A stretch of DNA of 64,000 nt from CAKZNE01 sp040222435 (GTDB lineage Bacteria; Bacteroidota; Bacteroidia; Flavobacteriales; Schleiferiaceae): NCBI GenBank assembly GCA_965212245.1, contig OZ243107.1, positions 3,410,001 to 3,474,000 on the forward strand, read 5' to 3'. This document shows, piece by piece, positions 51,564-60,210 of the stretch. Under the pieces are notes generated by a model. That model was not told the origin of the DNA, made no database searches, and saw nothing but the letters and a program-made list of their open reading frames with translations. The translations under genes were made by a program, and so were the position numbers. Numbering within the stretch: position 1 is the first letter of the stretch; each line of letters opens with the position of its first letter.

Positions 51564-53579
51564 TCATTTAACCGGAGAACTATATACCGTTATTTTATAG
51601 TCATCAAACCAAACCGGGGCCTTCTCAGGGTTCCATAAAAAAACTTTCACTCCCTTCCGGGCTACTTTTTCCGTTACCACATAGCTTTGAGAAAATAGCT
51701 GCCATTCTTCCCTGTGGTTGGTTACCTTTTCTTCCTGCCGGAAAAGCAAACCGGATTCCTCACTTTGTATAACTGGTAACACCCGTGATACTTCTTCTCC
51801 CTTATGTATCCACACCTCTACTTCTATAAGCATACCTGCTTTAAGGGAATGCAGAGATACACTGGTAAGGTAAGGTGTATTTGCACCGGCCAGAGAATAA
51901 GTACCTGAAAGCGCATGATCTGAGCTTATTGAAGTCCCCTTCCACCTAAGTGGTAGCTCATTTTCAAAATCAAAGAACTGACTGGAGTACAGTTCGCCCC
52001 GGCCGGGTTTAAAGTTTCGGACGGTATCTTGTAAGTCAAATACATAAAGCCCTTCCTTCTCTCCGCTTAAATGTTTTTCAAAAGGATGCAGATAGCTGAG
52101 ATCGTATATGTTTTCAACTCCATATACCAAAAGGTAACGCGCACCTCGTTCTATAGAGCGTTGAACCCCTTCCGCATCTTGATTGAAATAAATATTACGG
52201 GAAGAATCCTTGAAAACCATTTTGCTATTGGTCCATCCATAACGGTTAAGCAGATAAAGGCTGGTATGACTAAAATCCGGTATAAAGATTATAGAATCCT
52301 CTATGCCTACTCCAAGGCTGTTTAACCAGTCTTCCGTGTCGGGTTGATATAAAAGCGGGCGTTCCTTTCTGAAATTATTTGGGTATTCGTGGTACCTGAA
52401 AGTTAATTGCTCCCTGGCATATATGGCGTTACCCGCTACAAAAAGGGCTAATAGCATCTGCATTAGCGGAGATTTTAACAAAGCTGGTTTCCAGGCTAAC
52501 AGGTAATCCGTAAAGAGTACCAGTAAGAAAGCCGGTAATATGAACATATTAATGGTATAGTAGTCATGATCAACAAAAGTGAAGAACTGCAATACAAAGT
52601 AAAAGCTAAGCCCCAGCAGTAAAACTCCCAGTATCCCCCTGAATACACTTCGCATTTTACGCCATCTGACCAAACAAAAAAACAGGAGGAACAGAAAAAA
52701 GACGTAACTCACCGGATGAAAATACTGGTACCCCCAGTTTGAGATCATCTGGCTGAACATAACTTGTACCTCAGGCCAGGAGTAACTCCACATAGGGAAA
52801 GTAGTAGTGGAAAAATACACCGTATCATGAGCCAGGTTGTATTTACGGGCGTAAAGTACCCAACTCATTACAGGGATAAGAATAATGAGAATGCCGCTTA
52901 AATATTTCCAGAACGATAAGGCAGGAATGCTATAATGCCGCTTAAAACGACTGACCGCTATAACACCTCCTATACTAAACAGCAGAAAGAGACCCGGAAG
53001 CTTGAAACAACCAGCCAGAAAGTAAAAAAACACAGCACCCCACCAATATTTAATTCTGCCGCTTTGTGTAAAAACAATAAAGAAACTCAGCCCCCACAGG
53101 GCCATTCCAAAAGATGGTGCATTAGTAAGGTAGTTGGATCCGTAGTATACCAATACAGGTGACGTAAATATAACAAGCCCGAGAAGAACACTCCAGGTAA
53201 GGTTATTTGACAAATGAAATAAACCCCACATAAAACCTACAATCCCCGACAGAAAGAAAAAAGTGTTCAGCCCTCTTAAAATAGTCTCAGAAGGACCAAA
53301 AAATGAATACAATTGCGCTACACCCCAATAGTAAATAGACATTTCGCTGGGTGCATTTTTAGAAGAAGTACCTCCATCACTTACCATACCGTGCGTTTGT
53401 GGTTTAGTAAACGGAAGCTCTTGCTGGTGATAATTAAGTGTAAGTGAGGCGCAATCAGACTGCCGCCAGTTATGGGTGGACTGTGGCCTCTCCATTATCC
53501 AATGTGGATAGTCGTAGTACCAAGCCAGTACAAGTACAGCAATACTAAAAATGAACCAATGGCGGGCCTGGGTTTTCAT
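51564..53579 (-). CDS. GT-C type glycosyltransferase-like membrane protein
   Basis: A 671-residue protein with roughly 11-12 membrane helices in the first 380 residues and a soluble C-terminal part. After the first helix comes a polar loop (THNWRQSDCASLTLNYHQ) whose acidic residue is where GT-C enzymes such as ArnT/PMT (GT39/GT83) keep their catalytic Asp; lipid-linked sugar would be the donor. The C-terminal ~280 residues contain a substrate-binding-like region and a beta-sandwich (SGTYSLAGANTPYLTSVSL). The substrate is unknown. Lies alone on the minus strand. Confidence 0.75.
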   Translation of the reverse strand: MKTQARHWFIFSIAVLVLAWYYDYPHWIMERPQSTHNWRQSDCASLTLNYHQQELPFTKPQTHGMVSDGGTSSKNAPSEMSIYYWGVAQLYSFFGPSETILRGLNTFFFLSGIVGFMWGLFHLSNNLTWSVLLGLVIFTSPVLVYYGSNYLTNAPSFGMALWGLSFFIVFTQSGRIKYWWGAVFFYFLAGCFKLPGLFLLFSIGGVIAVSRFKRHYSIPALSFWKYLSGILIILIPVMSWVLYARKYNLAHDTVYFSTTTFPMWSYSWPEVQVMFSQMISNWGYQYFHPVSYVFFLFLLFFCLVRWRKMRSVFRGILGVLLLGLSFYFVLQFFTFVDHDYYTINMFILPAFLLVLFTDYLLAWKPALLKSPLMQMLLALFVAGNAIYAREQLTFRYHEYPNNFRKERPLLYQPDTEDWLNSLGVGIEDSIIFIPDFSHTSLYLLNRYGWTNSKMVFKDSSRNIYFNQDAEGVQRSIERGARYLLVYGVENIYDLSYLHPFEKHLSGEKEGLYVFDLQDTVRNFKPGRGELYSSQFFDFENELPLRWKGTSISSDHALSGTYSLAGANTPYLTSVSLHSLKAGMLIEVEVWIHKGEEVSRVLPVIQSEESGLLFRQEEKVTNHREEWQLFSQSYVVTEKVARKGVKVFLWNPEKAPVWFDDYKITVYSSPVK

Positions 53580-53622
53580 AAAAGGGTTTCAAGCACAAGA
53601 ATAATATTCTTTTAGCAACCTG

Positions 53623-53988
53623 TTACTTCCGATCCACATAATCTTGTTTAACAACCAAAGCCACCTGACCTGCCTCAAGAAAAATATAGCCCTGATCATA
53701 TACAAAGTAATAACGTCCGCCCTTTTTAGTTTCATAGATACCTGTAAAATGATTAAAATCAAATCCTTTTCCAACCAGCACATCACGGGTAGTCTTTGCT
53801 TTGCCATTCGGATTTAATTCTGCCAGTATTCTGCGGTTCTTACTCAGTGTCCGGTTTAAGTTTCGCATCAGGTTATTTACGGTCTTATTCTGCCGGTTAT
53901 TGTAAGCGTTCCGGCAACTGTCACTGCAAAACTTCTTATCCTGACGGCCTTTTATGATTTCTCCACATTCTAAACAACCTCTTTCCAT
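53623..53988 (-). CDS. Zinc-ribbon protein (DUF2116-like)
   Basis: A 121-residue protein. The N-terminus has a Zn ribbon with cysteines in CLEC and, 12 residues on, CSDSC, followed by NAYNNRQN, the pattern of DUF2116-type ribbons that resemble transcription or translation factors. The middle is a basic helix (LMRNLNRTLSKNRRILAEL) and the end a small beta domain (YETKKGGRYYFVYDQGY). It is probably nucleic-acid-binding; target unknown. It is divergent from ssb. Confidence 0.75.
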   Translation of the reverse strand: MERGCLECGEIIKGRQDKKFCSDSCRNAYNNRQNKTVNNLMRNLNRTLSKNRRILAELNPNGKAKTTRDVLVGKGFDFNHFTGIYETKKGGRYYFVYDQGYIFLEAGQVALVVKQDYVDRK

Positions 53989-54165
53989 ATAATTGATTTT
54001 AAGATAAATATAGTCTTTTATCCGTTTTCAATCGTTTACAAACACTTACAAACGAAAGTTAAATGTATAGTAATCATTTTAAAACCGGATATCATTTGAT
54101 GGTGCTCACATCTTTGTCTTGTCAATCGGAAAGACCAATTGACCATTACTTTAAAACTTATCAGT

Positions 54166-54504
54166 ATGAATCATTTAAGAAACCGTGTGCAATTGATCGG
54201 TAATCCAGGTATGGACCCTGAAGTAAAAGTTCTTGAAAATGGCAACAAGCTGGCTAAACTCTCGCTGGCCACCAATGAAAACTATAAGAATGCTAAAGGT
54301 GAGAAACTTACTGACACACAATGGCATAACCTGGTGGCCTGGGGCAAAACGGCAGAGCTTATAGAGAAATATGTACGTAAAGGCAAAGAGATTGGCGTAG
54401 AAGGAAAGTTGGTAACCCGTAATTATGAAACTCCGTCAGGTGAAAAGCGTTACGTGACGGAAGTTGTAGTAAATGAAATATTGCTATTGGGCAACAGGGA
54501 ATAA
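54166..54504 (+). CDS. ssb: Single-stranded DNA-binding protein, short form without acidic tip
   Basis: A 112-residue OB-fold protein: MNHLRNRVQLIGNPGMDPEV, then TQWHNLVAWGKTAELIEKYV and VEGKLVTRNYETPSGEKRY are typical SSB strands. The usual glycine-rich linker and acidic tip (DDDIPF-like) that recruits repair proteins is missing; the chain stops at EILLLGNRE. It is therefore probably a secondary SSB paralogue, as many Bacteroidota have. The ATG at 54166 is used; the ORF could extend to 54139 with an unlikely N-terminus. Confidence 0.93.
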   Translation: MNHLRNRVQLIGNPGMDPEVKVLENGNKLAKLSLATNENYKNAKGEKLTDTQWHNLVAWGKTAELIEKYVRKGKEIGVEGKLVTRNYETPSGEKRYVTEVVVNEILLLGNRE

Positions 54505-54525
54505 AACCTGACCTCCTGCTTTAAT

Positions 54526-54553
54526 AAAAAAGCCCCGGAACCGGGGCTTTTTT
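54526..54553 (+). terminator. Intrinsic terminator after ssb
   Basis: A-run, stem GCCCCGG/CCGGGGC with an AA loop, T-run; symmetrical. Confidence 0.92.
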
Positions 54554-54609
54554 GCTGACTTTTATGAACCTTTGGCTTCAATATACCTTTTGTTAAAAAA
54601 TCAATCATT

Positions 54610-55452
54610 ATGAAAAAGTACTTATTTCTCAGCAGTATGGTTTGTATAGGGCTACTGGCTTCTTGTAACAATCCTTCGGAGAGAAACGATGAAGTTATTG
54701 ACCTGGGCGAAGAGGAGTCTGCCTCCACTACTATGGAACCTGAAAATGATGCGCCTGAAAGTTATGAGAAGGGTGGTCTTAAAATTTACCCGGCTCCAAC
54801 CTCTGTAGAATACAAAGATGCCATGCTACAATTAAAATCTCCAAAAGATGAAGCAATGGCAGCCACCGGAGATCTTAGCTTTGATTTTGAAGTGAGCAAT
54901 TACGAACTAGGAGCGCAAACTGCAGACGCTGAAGGCAAAGGCTTAGCCAATTCCGCTAAAGGTCAGCATATCCACCTTATTGTGGATAACGGCCCCTACT
55001 CTGCCCATTATGAACCTGACTTTACCAAAAGCTTTGAGGACGGACATCATGTGGCAATAGCTTTTTTATCCCGTTCTTATCATGAAAGCGTGAAAAATGC
55101 CAATTCATATCAGGTATTTCAATTTACCACGGGAGAAAGCGACATGAAAAAAACTGATCTTTCAAAGCCCCTGCTATTCTATAGCCGCCCTAAGGGAGAA
55201 TATAAAGGCGAGGATACCAAAAAAATACTCCTGGATTTTTTCCTGGTTAATGCAGATCTCAAACCTGACGGTTACTCAGTAAAGGTTACTGTAAATGGAA
55301 CTTCTTTTGAGTTTGATACCTGGCAACCATACCTGATTGAAGGATTACCTATGGGAGAAAATACCATTAAGTTAGAATTGGTTGACGCAAAAGGCAGCTT
55401 GGTGTCTAGTGATATGAACAGTGTAAGCCGTACGTTTACACTTACAGAATAA
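54610..55452 (+). CDS. Hypothetical lipoprotein
   Basis: A 280-residue lipoprotein with lipobox LLASC (Cys19) and an acidic linker (residues 25-50). The mature part is beta-rich: LSFDFEVSNYELGAQT, GQHIHLIVDNGPYSAHY, HHVAIAFLSRSYHESV. Histidine-containing segments GQHIHLIVDN and DGHHVAIAFLSRSYHES could bind a metal, but this is speculation. Similar proteins in Bacteroidota carry no assigned function. A terminator follows. Confidence 0.72.
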   Translation: MKKYLFLSSMVCIGLLASCNNPSERNDEVIDLGEEESASTTMEPENDAPESYEKGGLKIYPAPTSVEYKDAMLQLKSPKDEAMAATGDLSFDFEVSNYELGAQTADAEGKGLANSAKGQHIHLIVDNGPYSAHYEPDFTKSFEDGHHVAIAFLSRSYHESVKNANSYQVFQFTTGESDMKKTDLSKPLLFYSRPKGEYKGEDTKKILLDFFLVNADLKPDGYSVKVTVNGTSFEFDTWQPYLIEGLPMGENTIKLELVDAKGSLVSSDMNSVSRTFTLTE

Positions 55453-55516
55453 TCACTTGCTCTCACTGTCAGCCCTTTACTAACTCAGTAAAGCATTTTA
55501 ACATTTAAACTGTCAG

Positions 55517-55546
55517 AAAAAGCGGGTTTTTTGGACTCGCTTTTTT
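55517..55546 (+). terminator. Intrinsic terminator after the lipoprotein gene
   Basis: Stem AAAAAGCG/CGCTTTTT around a 13-nt loop, followed by T-run. Confidence 0.7.
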
Positions 55547-55583
55547 AATTTTGTAGGAATTTTAGTAACGAAAACTTATATTA

Positions 55584-56570
55584 ATGATGAAAAAATTACT
55601 ATTGTCCTTCGCAGGACTAGCTTTTACGTGCAGTTCATTTGCTCAAATAGAAAAAATGGAAGTTTCCGAATCCGGAAAATTTTTCAATCTAGCTGGTACT
55701 CCTACAGTTGCTAATCAAGCTAAAAAGCCGGTTAATGATACTATCATACCTCCCGGTATCAGCTGTACCAACTCTATTTCTTTTATAGATATTGGTGATG
55801 AGCTTATTACAGGCCCTTTTAATTTAGGTAATGGTAACTTTATTACTGACGTAGCACAGATTTTAAATACCGATGGTAATTCAGTGGACGTATATGGTCT
55901 TTTAGTTCTTGGTATTGATAAAGATCAGGGACCTAATAAAGGTTCTTTTACTGCCTCCATTTATGATACTACGAATGGTATTGGTGCAAACCCTCTGATT
56001 ACATCTGCCGCAGTAAGCTTTGATAATATCAATGACACCAACTCTACAAGTATTGTTAATGAGTTCACCTTTGCAAGTCCCTTGAGTATTAATGCTCCGT
56101 TTTGGGCATCCGTTGAGGTAGAAAATGGTTCCGACTCATTATCTATAGCCTCAACTCCAAATGGTTGTGGTTTAGGAGCTATCTTTAACCTTAATGATAC
56201 TACTTGGTTCAATTATGGTACGGTATTTACCAATGGTGGTAATCCTATAAGTATTGCAGCTCATATTTGGGCTACTGTTGAAGATATGAGTGTAGGTCTC
56301 GACAAAAACTTCATTTCCAGAAGTGGTTTGAAGTTTTTCCCTAATCCTGCTCATAACAACGCCACTATAGAGTTTGACATGCCTAATGAGAGCAACCTGA
56401 CACTGGTTATTCAGGATATGAGCGGACGTGAGGTTTTCCGTACTGAAGAATCATTCAATGCTGGCAACCGTGAGTTCCACTTAGACCTTAGTTCTTTTGC
56501 AACCGGTACTTATACATACCAGGTAGTTGGTGAGCAAAGTCAGTTGAACGGTTTGTTTGTGAAAGAATAA
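55584..56570 (+). CDS. T9SS type A sorting domain-containing secreted protein
   Basis: A 328-residue secreted protein. The signal peptide is MMKKLLLSFAGLAFTCSSFA (starts at 55584 or 55587). The body is a single beta-rich domain (GPFNLGNGNFITDVAQILN, SFTASIYDTTNGIG) of unknown role. The C-terminal sorting tail has LKFFPNPAHNNATIEF, LTLVIQDMSGREVFRT and LSSFATGTYTYQV. Flanked by terminators on both sides, so it is a monocistronic gene. Confidence 0.88.
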   Translation: MMKKLLLSFAGLAFTCSSFAQIEKMEVSESGKFFNLAGTPTVANQAKKPVNDTIIPPGISCTNSISFIDIGDELITGPFNLGNGNFITDVAQILNTDGNSVDVYGLLVLGIDKDQGPNKGSFTASIYDTTNGIGANPLITSAAVSFDNINDTNSTSIVNEFTFASPLSINAPFWASVEVENGSDSLSIASTPNGCGLGAIFNLNDTTWFNYGTVFTNGGNPISIAAHIWATVEDMSVGLDKNFISRSGLKFFPNPAHNNATIEFDMPNESNLTLVIQDMSGREVFRTEESFNAGNREFHLDLSSFATGTYTYQVVGEQSQLNGLFVKE

Positions 56571-56594
56571 GCCTAAGAATCGTTAAGATATACT

Positions 56595-56623
56595 AAAAAG
56601 GCTCCTTAAAGGAGCCTTTTTTT
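56595..56623. terminator. Bidirectional terminator between the T9SS gene and terC
   Basis: AAAAAGGCTCC-TTAAA-GGAGCCTTTTT; serves both convergent genes and its right end touches the terC stop. Confidence 0.92.
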
Positions 56624-57359
56624 ATACTTCTGTATTTGTAGTACTGCCCTTTTTCCTGACATTGATGTTCACCACCTCTACCAATAAGGAAAAAGCCACC
56701 GCAGCGTAGATATACCCTTTGGGAATATGCTGGTGCAACCCATCTGCTATAAGCACAAAACCAATCAGAATCAGAAATGAAAGGGCTAATATCTGTAAGG
56801 TGGGGTACTTTTCTATAAATGCGGCAATCTTACCCGCAAATATGAGCATTACTACCAGAGATACTACTACAGCTATTATCATGATCATTAATTCCTCTGT
56901 CATACCAATAGCAGTAAGAATGGAATCAAAAGAAAAAACAATATCCAGCAAGCCTATCTGAATAATAATGGCTGTAAAACTCTTGGTTGCATTTTTGAGT
57001 TTTTTCTTGTCTTCGGCCCGGCCCGGACCATCAATTTTATGATGTATTTCACTGGTACTCTTTGCCAAAAGAAACAATCCTCCTAAGATCAGAACAAGAT
57101 CACGACCAGTTACTTGCTGCCCCATCACTTCAAAAAGAGGCTTGGTAAAACCAATGATCCAGGTTATCCCCAAAAGCATAATGATCCGGAATATCAGAGC
57201 CAGAGCAATACCGGCAAAGCGGGCTTTACCCCGGTTATCTTCAGGAAGTTTATTGGTGAGTATTGAAATGAATATGATATTATCAATTCCCAATACTATT
57301 TCAAGCAGGCTCAGCGTGAGTAAAGCCACCCATGCCTCAGAGGTTAAGAATATTTCCAT
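56622..57359 (-). CDS. TerC family membrane protein
   Basis: A 245-residue inner-membrane protein with seven helices. The motif LEIVLGIDNIIFISILTNKL (about 20-39) and, in the second half, GLLDIVFSFDSILTAIG (about 137-153) are the paired acidic signatures of TerC/Alx proteins, which are linked to metal-ion (manganese, tellurite) homeostasis or protein-secretion support. It lies 17 bp downstream of glyA on the same strand and may be co-transcribed with it. Confidence 0.93.
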   Translation of the reverse strand: MEIFLTSEAWVALLTLSLLEIVLGIDNIIFISILTNKLPEDNRGKARFAGIALALIFRIIMLLGITWIIGFTKPLFEVMGQQVTGRDLVLILGGLFLLAKSTSEIHHKIDGPGRAEDKKKLKNATKSFTAIIIQIGLLDIVFSFDSILTAIGMTEELMIMIIAVVVSLVVMLIFAGKIAAFIEKYPTLQILALSFLILIGFVLIADGLHQHIPKGYIYAAVAFSLLVEVVNINVRKKGSTTNTEV

Positions 57360-57376
57360 TTTCTATGCTTTAGAAG

Positions 57377-58648
57377 TCAGGCAAATAAAGGATATCCGCT
57401 CATCATGCTATTTACCTGTTTTTTAACGTCCTCCAAAGTGGAGTCATTTTCATAATTACAGATTACCTGATCAATTAGTTCTGCAATCTTACCCATATCC
57501 TCTTCTCCAAGCCCCCGGCTTGTAACGGCCGGTGTCCCAATACGGATACCACTGGTAACAAACGGTGACTTATCGTCAAAGGGAACCATATTCTTATTTA
57601 CCGTGATATCTGCTTTTACCAAAGCATTTTCAGCATCCTTACCCGTAATGTTCTTATTTCTAAGATCAATAAGCATACAGTGGTTATCCGTTCCTCCGCT
57701 AATAATTTTATAACCCTTATCTACTAATGCCTGGGCAAGCTTACCGGCATTCTTTTGAACTTGTAAGGTGTATTCGAAAAAATCATCACTCAACGCTTCT
57801 CCAAAAGCTACGGCTTTAGCCGCAATAACATGTTCCAAAGGCCCTCCCTGTGTACCCGGAAAAACAGCGGAGTCCAGCATTGCACTCATCATCTTTACCG
57901 CACCTTTAGGCGTTTTTAAGCCCCATGGGTTTTCAAAGTCTTCACCCATCATTATAATCCCACCACGGGGTCCTCGTAAGGTTTTATGTGTGGTAGACGT
58001 TACAATATGACAATGCGGAAGTGGATCATTCAGCAGGCCCTTGGCAATAAGTCCGGCCGGATGCGAAATATCAGCCAGTAATAAAGCACCTGCTTTGTCT
58101 GCTATGGCACGAAAACGTTCAAAATCCATATCTCTTGAATATGCAGAAGCACCACAAATCAGTAGCTTTGGCTTTTCTTCTAACGCTTTCTCTTCCAGCT
58201 TATCATAATCTATCAACCCGGTTTCTTCCTCCACTCCGTAAAAAGATGTTTCATAGAGCTTACCGGAAAAGTTAACCGGAGAGCCATGAGTAAGATGCCC
58301 TCCATGTGAGAGATCAAAGCCCATGATCTTATCACCGGCCTTAAGGCAAGCCAGGAATACAGCGGCATTAGCCTGACTTCCACTGTGTGGTTGTACGTTT
58401 ACATACTGTGCACCAAATAATACTTTAGCCCTTTCTATAGCCAGGGTTTCAACCTGATCTACTACCTGGCAGCCCCCGTAATAGCGCTTTCCGGGAAATC
58501 CTTCCGCATATTTATTGGTCAACACTGAACCCATAGCGTCCATTACCTGTTGACTCACAAAATTTTCGGAGGCTATTAATTCTATGCCTTCCGTTTGACG
58601 TGTTTTTTCAGCAGCGATCAGGTCAAAAATTTCTTGGTCTCTTTCCAT
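57377..58648 (-). CDS. glyA: Serine hydroxymethyltransferase
   Basis: A 423-residue PLP enzyme that interconverts serine and glycine with tetrahydrofolate, the main source of one-carbon units. It starts MERDQEIFDLIAAEKTRQTE (ATG at 58648; the TTG at 58651 adds one residue). Key parts: SENFVSQQVMDAMGSVLTNK, SGSQANAAVFLAC, DISHPAGLIAKGLL and the PLP lysine in TSTTHKTLRGPRGG (about 225). Length is normal for Bacteroidota. Confidence 0.97.
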   Translation of the reverse strand: MERDQEIFDLIAAEKTRQTEGIELIASENFVSQQVMDAMGSVLTNKYAEGFPGKRYYGGCQVVDQVETLAIERAKVLFGAQYVNVQPHSGSQANAAVFLACLKAGDKIMGFDLSHGGHLTHGSPVNFSGKLYETSFYGVEEETGLIDYDKLEEKALEEKPKLLICGASAYSRDMDFERFRAIADKAGALLLADISHPAGLIAKGLLNDPLPHCHIVTSTTHKTLRGPRGGIIMMGEDFENPWGLKTPKGAVKMMSAMLDSAVFPGTQGGPLEHVIAAKAVAFGEALSDDFFEYTLQVQKNAGKLAQALVDKGYKIISGGTDNHCMLIDLRNKNITGKDAENALVKADITVNKNMVPFDDKSPFVTSGIRIGTPAVTSRGLGEEDMGKIAELIDQVICNYENDSTLEDVKKQVNSMMSGYPLFA

Positions 58649-58804
58649 CAAATGTGTTTTTCGGGGGTATATTAAATTTACAATATTTGCCGCCTGAGGC
58701 CGGAAGCAATTACAGGCCGAAAATAAAACAAGCGGTTGGGATGATAAAATAATTCATGTATTACCTTGCCACCTGTTGAAACCTGAAAAATAACGATCAA
58801 AAAG

Positions 58805-60076
58805 ATGCTAACAGCAAACGACCCCAGCCGTAAAACGTGGCTGGAAACATCAGAAGATTCCGATTTCCCTATTCAAAATATTCCCTTTGGCGTTTTCATG
58901 GCTGAAGATGATAATGTTTCCATTGGCACCCGCATCGGAAATAAAGCTATTGACCTTTCTGCCTTACACCAGTTGGGCTACCTGAGCGGGCTGGAATTAC
59001 CTGACGACATTTTTCTTCAGGATACACTCAATGATTTTATAACCTTGGGTCGTCCTGCCTGCCGGGCCGTGCGAAACCGTATTGCTGAGCTGTTTGATGC
59101 CAATAATAAGGAGCTTCAGGGTAAGGAAGATCATTTAAAAGAAATACTTTTTGACGCGGATAGTGTGCAAATGCTAATGCCTGTATTTATACAGGACTAT
59201 ACCGATTTTTACTCCAGCCGTGAGCATGCTGAAAATGTAGGCATCATGTTCCGTGGAAAGGAAAACGCCTTAATGCCCAATTGGTTGCATATGCCCATTG
59301 GTTACCATGGCCGTTCTTCCAGTATTATTATTTCCGGTGAAAATATTCACCGTCCTAAGGGGCAAACCATGCCACCCAATGCTGAGAAACCTGTTTTTGG
59401 TCCCTCAAAACGTTTGGATTTTGAACTTGAAATGGCCTTTATTACTACGGATGGCAAACACCTTGGCGAACGCATTTCAGTAGAAGAAGCCGAAGAATAT
59501 ATTTTTGGGATGGTCCTTTTTAATGATTGGTCAGCCCGGGATATACAGAAATGGGAATATCAACCCCTGGGGCCCTTTTTAGGTAAGAACTTTGCCTCTT
59601 CCATTTCGCCCTGGGTAGTAACTCTTGATGCTTTAGAGCCTTTCCGTACCAATGGGCCTGAGCAAGACCCGAAACCCCTGGAATATCTTCAGAATTCAAA
59701 ACCGTCTGGTTATAATATCAATCTGGAAGTATACCTAACACCGGAAAACGGCACCGAAAACAAAATCAGTACTTCCAACTTTAAGTATATGTATTGGAGT
59801 ATGGCTCAGCAATTGGCGCACCATACGGTAAACGGATGTAACATTAATGCCGGTGATATGATGGCATCCGGAACTATAAGCGGACCTACTGCGGAGGGTT
59901 ACGGTTCCATGTTGGAGCTTAGCTGGTCGGGCTCCAAACCTGTGAAATTAGCCAATGGGCAAGAGCGTACCTTTATTGAGGATGGTGATGAGATAAGTAT
60001 GCGGGGATTTGGCCAAAAGAATGGTTTACGTATTGGCTTTGGTGAAGTAAAGGCCAAAGTGTTGCCAGCCCTATAA
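58805..60076 (+). CDS. fahA: Fumarylacetoacetase
   Basis: A 423-residue enzyme that splits fumarylacetoacetate into fumarate and acetoacetate, the final step of tyrosine degradation. It has the N-terminal SH3-like domain (FPIQNIPFGVFMAEDD) and the FAH catalytic fold: DYTDFYSSREHAENVG (metal Asp and catalytic His), GYHGRSSSI, LDFELEMAF (metal Glu pair) and FNDWSARDIQKWEYQPLGPF. Other tyrosine-degradation genes are not nearby. Confidence 0.96.
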   Translation: MLTANDPSRKTWLETSEDSDFPIQNIPFGVFMAEDDNVSIGTRIGNKAIDLSALHQLGYLSGLELPDDIFLQDTLNDFITLGRPACRAVRNRIAELFDANNKELQGKEDHLKEILFDADSVQMLMPVFIQDYTDFYSSREHAENVGIMFRGKENALMPNWLHMPIGYHGRSSSIIISGENIHRPKGQTMPPNAEKPVFGPSKRLDFELEMAFITTDGKHLGERISVEEAEEYIFGMVLFNDWSARDIQKWEYQPLGPFLGKNFASSISPWVVTLDALEPFRTNGPEQDPKPLEYLQNSKPSGYNINLEVYLTPENGTENKISTSNFKYMYWSMAQQLAHHTVNGCNINAGDMMASGTISGPTAEGYGSMLELSWSGSKPVKLANGQERTFIEDGDEISMRGFGQKNGLRIGFGEVKAKVLPAL

Positions 60077-60099
60077 AGCATAAAATAAATATTGAATTA

Positions 60100-60135
60100 A
60101 AGCAGGCTTCCAACGGAGGCCTGCTTTGGTTTTTT
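60100..60135 (+). terminator. Intrinsic terminator after fahA
   Basis: Stem AAAGCAGGC/GCCTGCTTT around a 10-nt loop, then GG and a T-run. Confidence 0.8.
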
Positions 60136-60210
60136 GCGGTTGCCGAACTCCATATTTGATTTGCCAGAGGCCGTACCGTTAGCTATATTCGAATTGCATT
60201 TAGTTACTCC

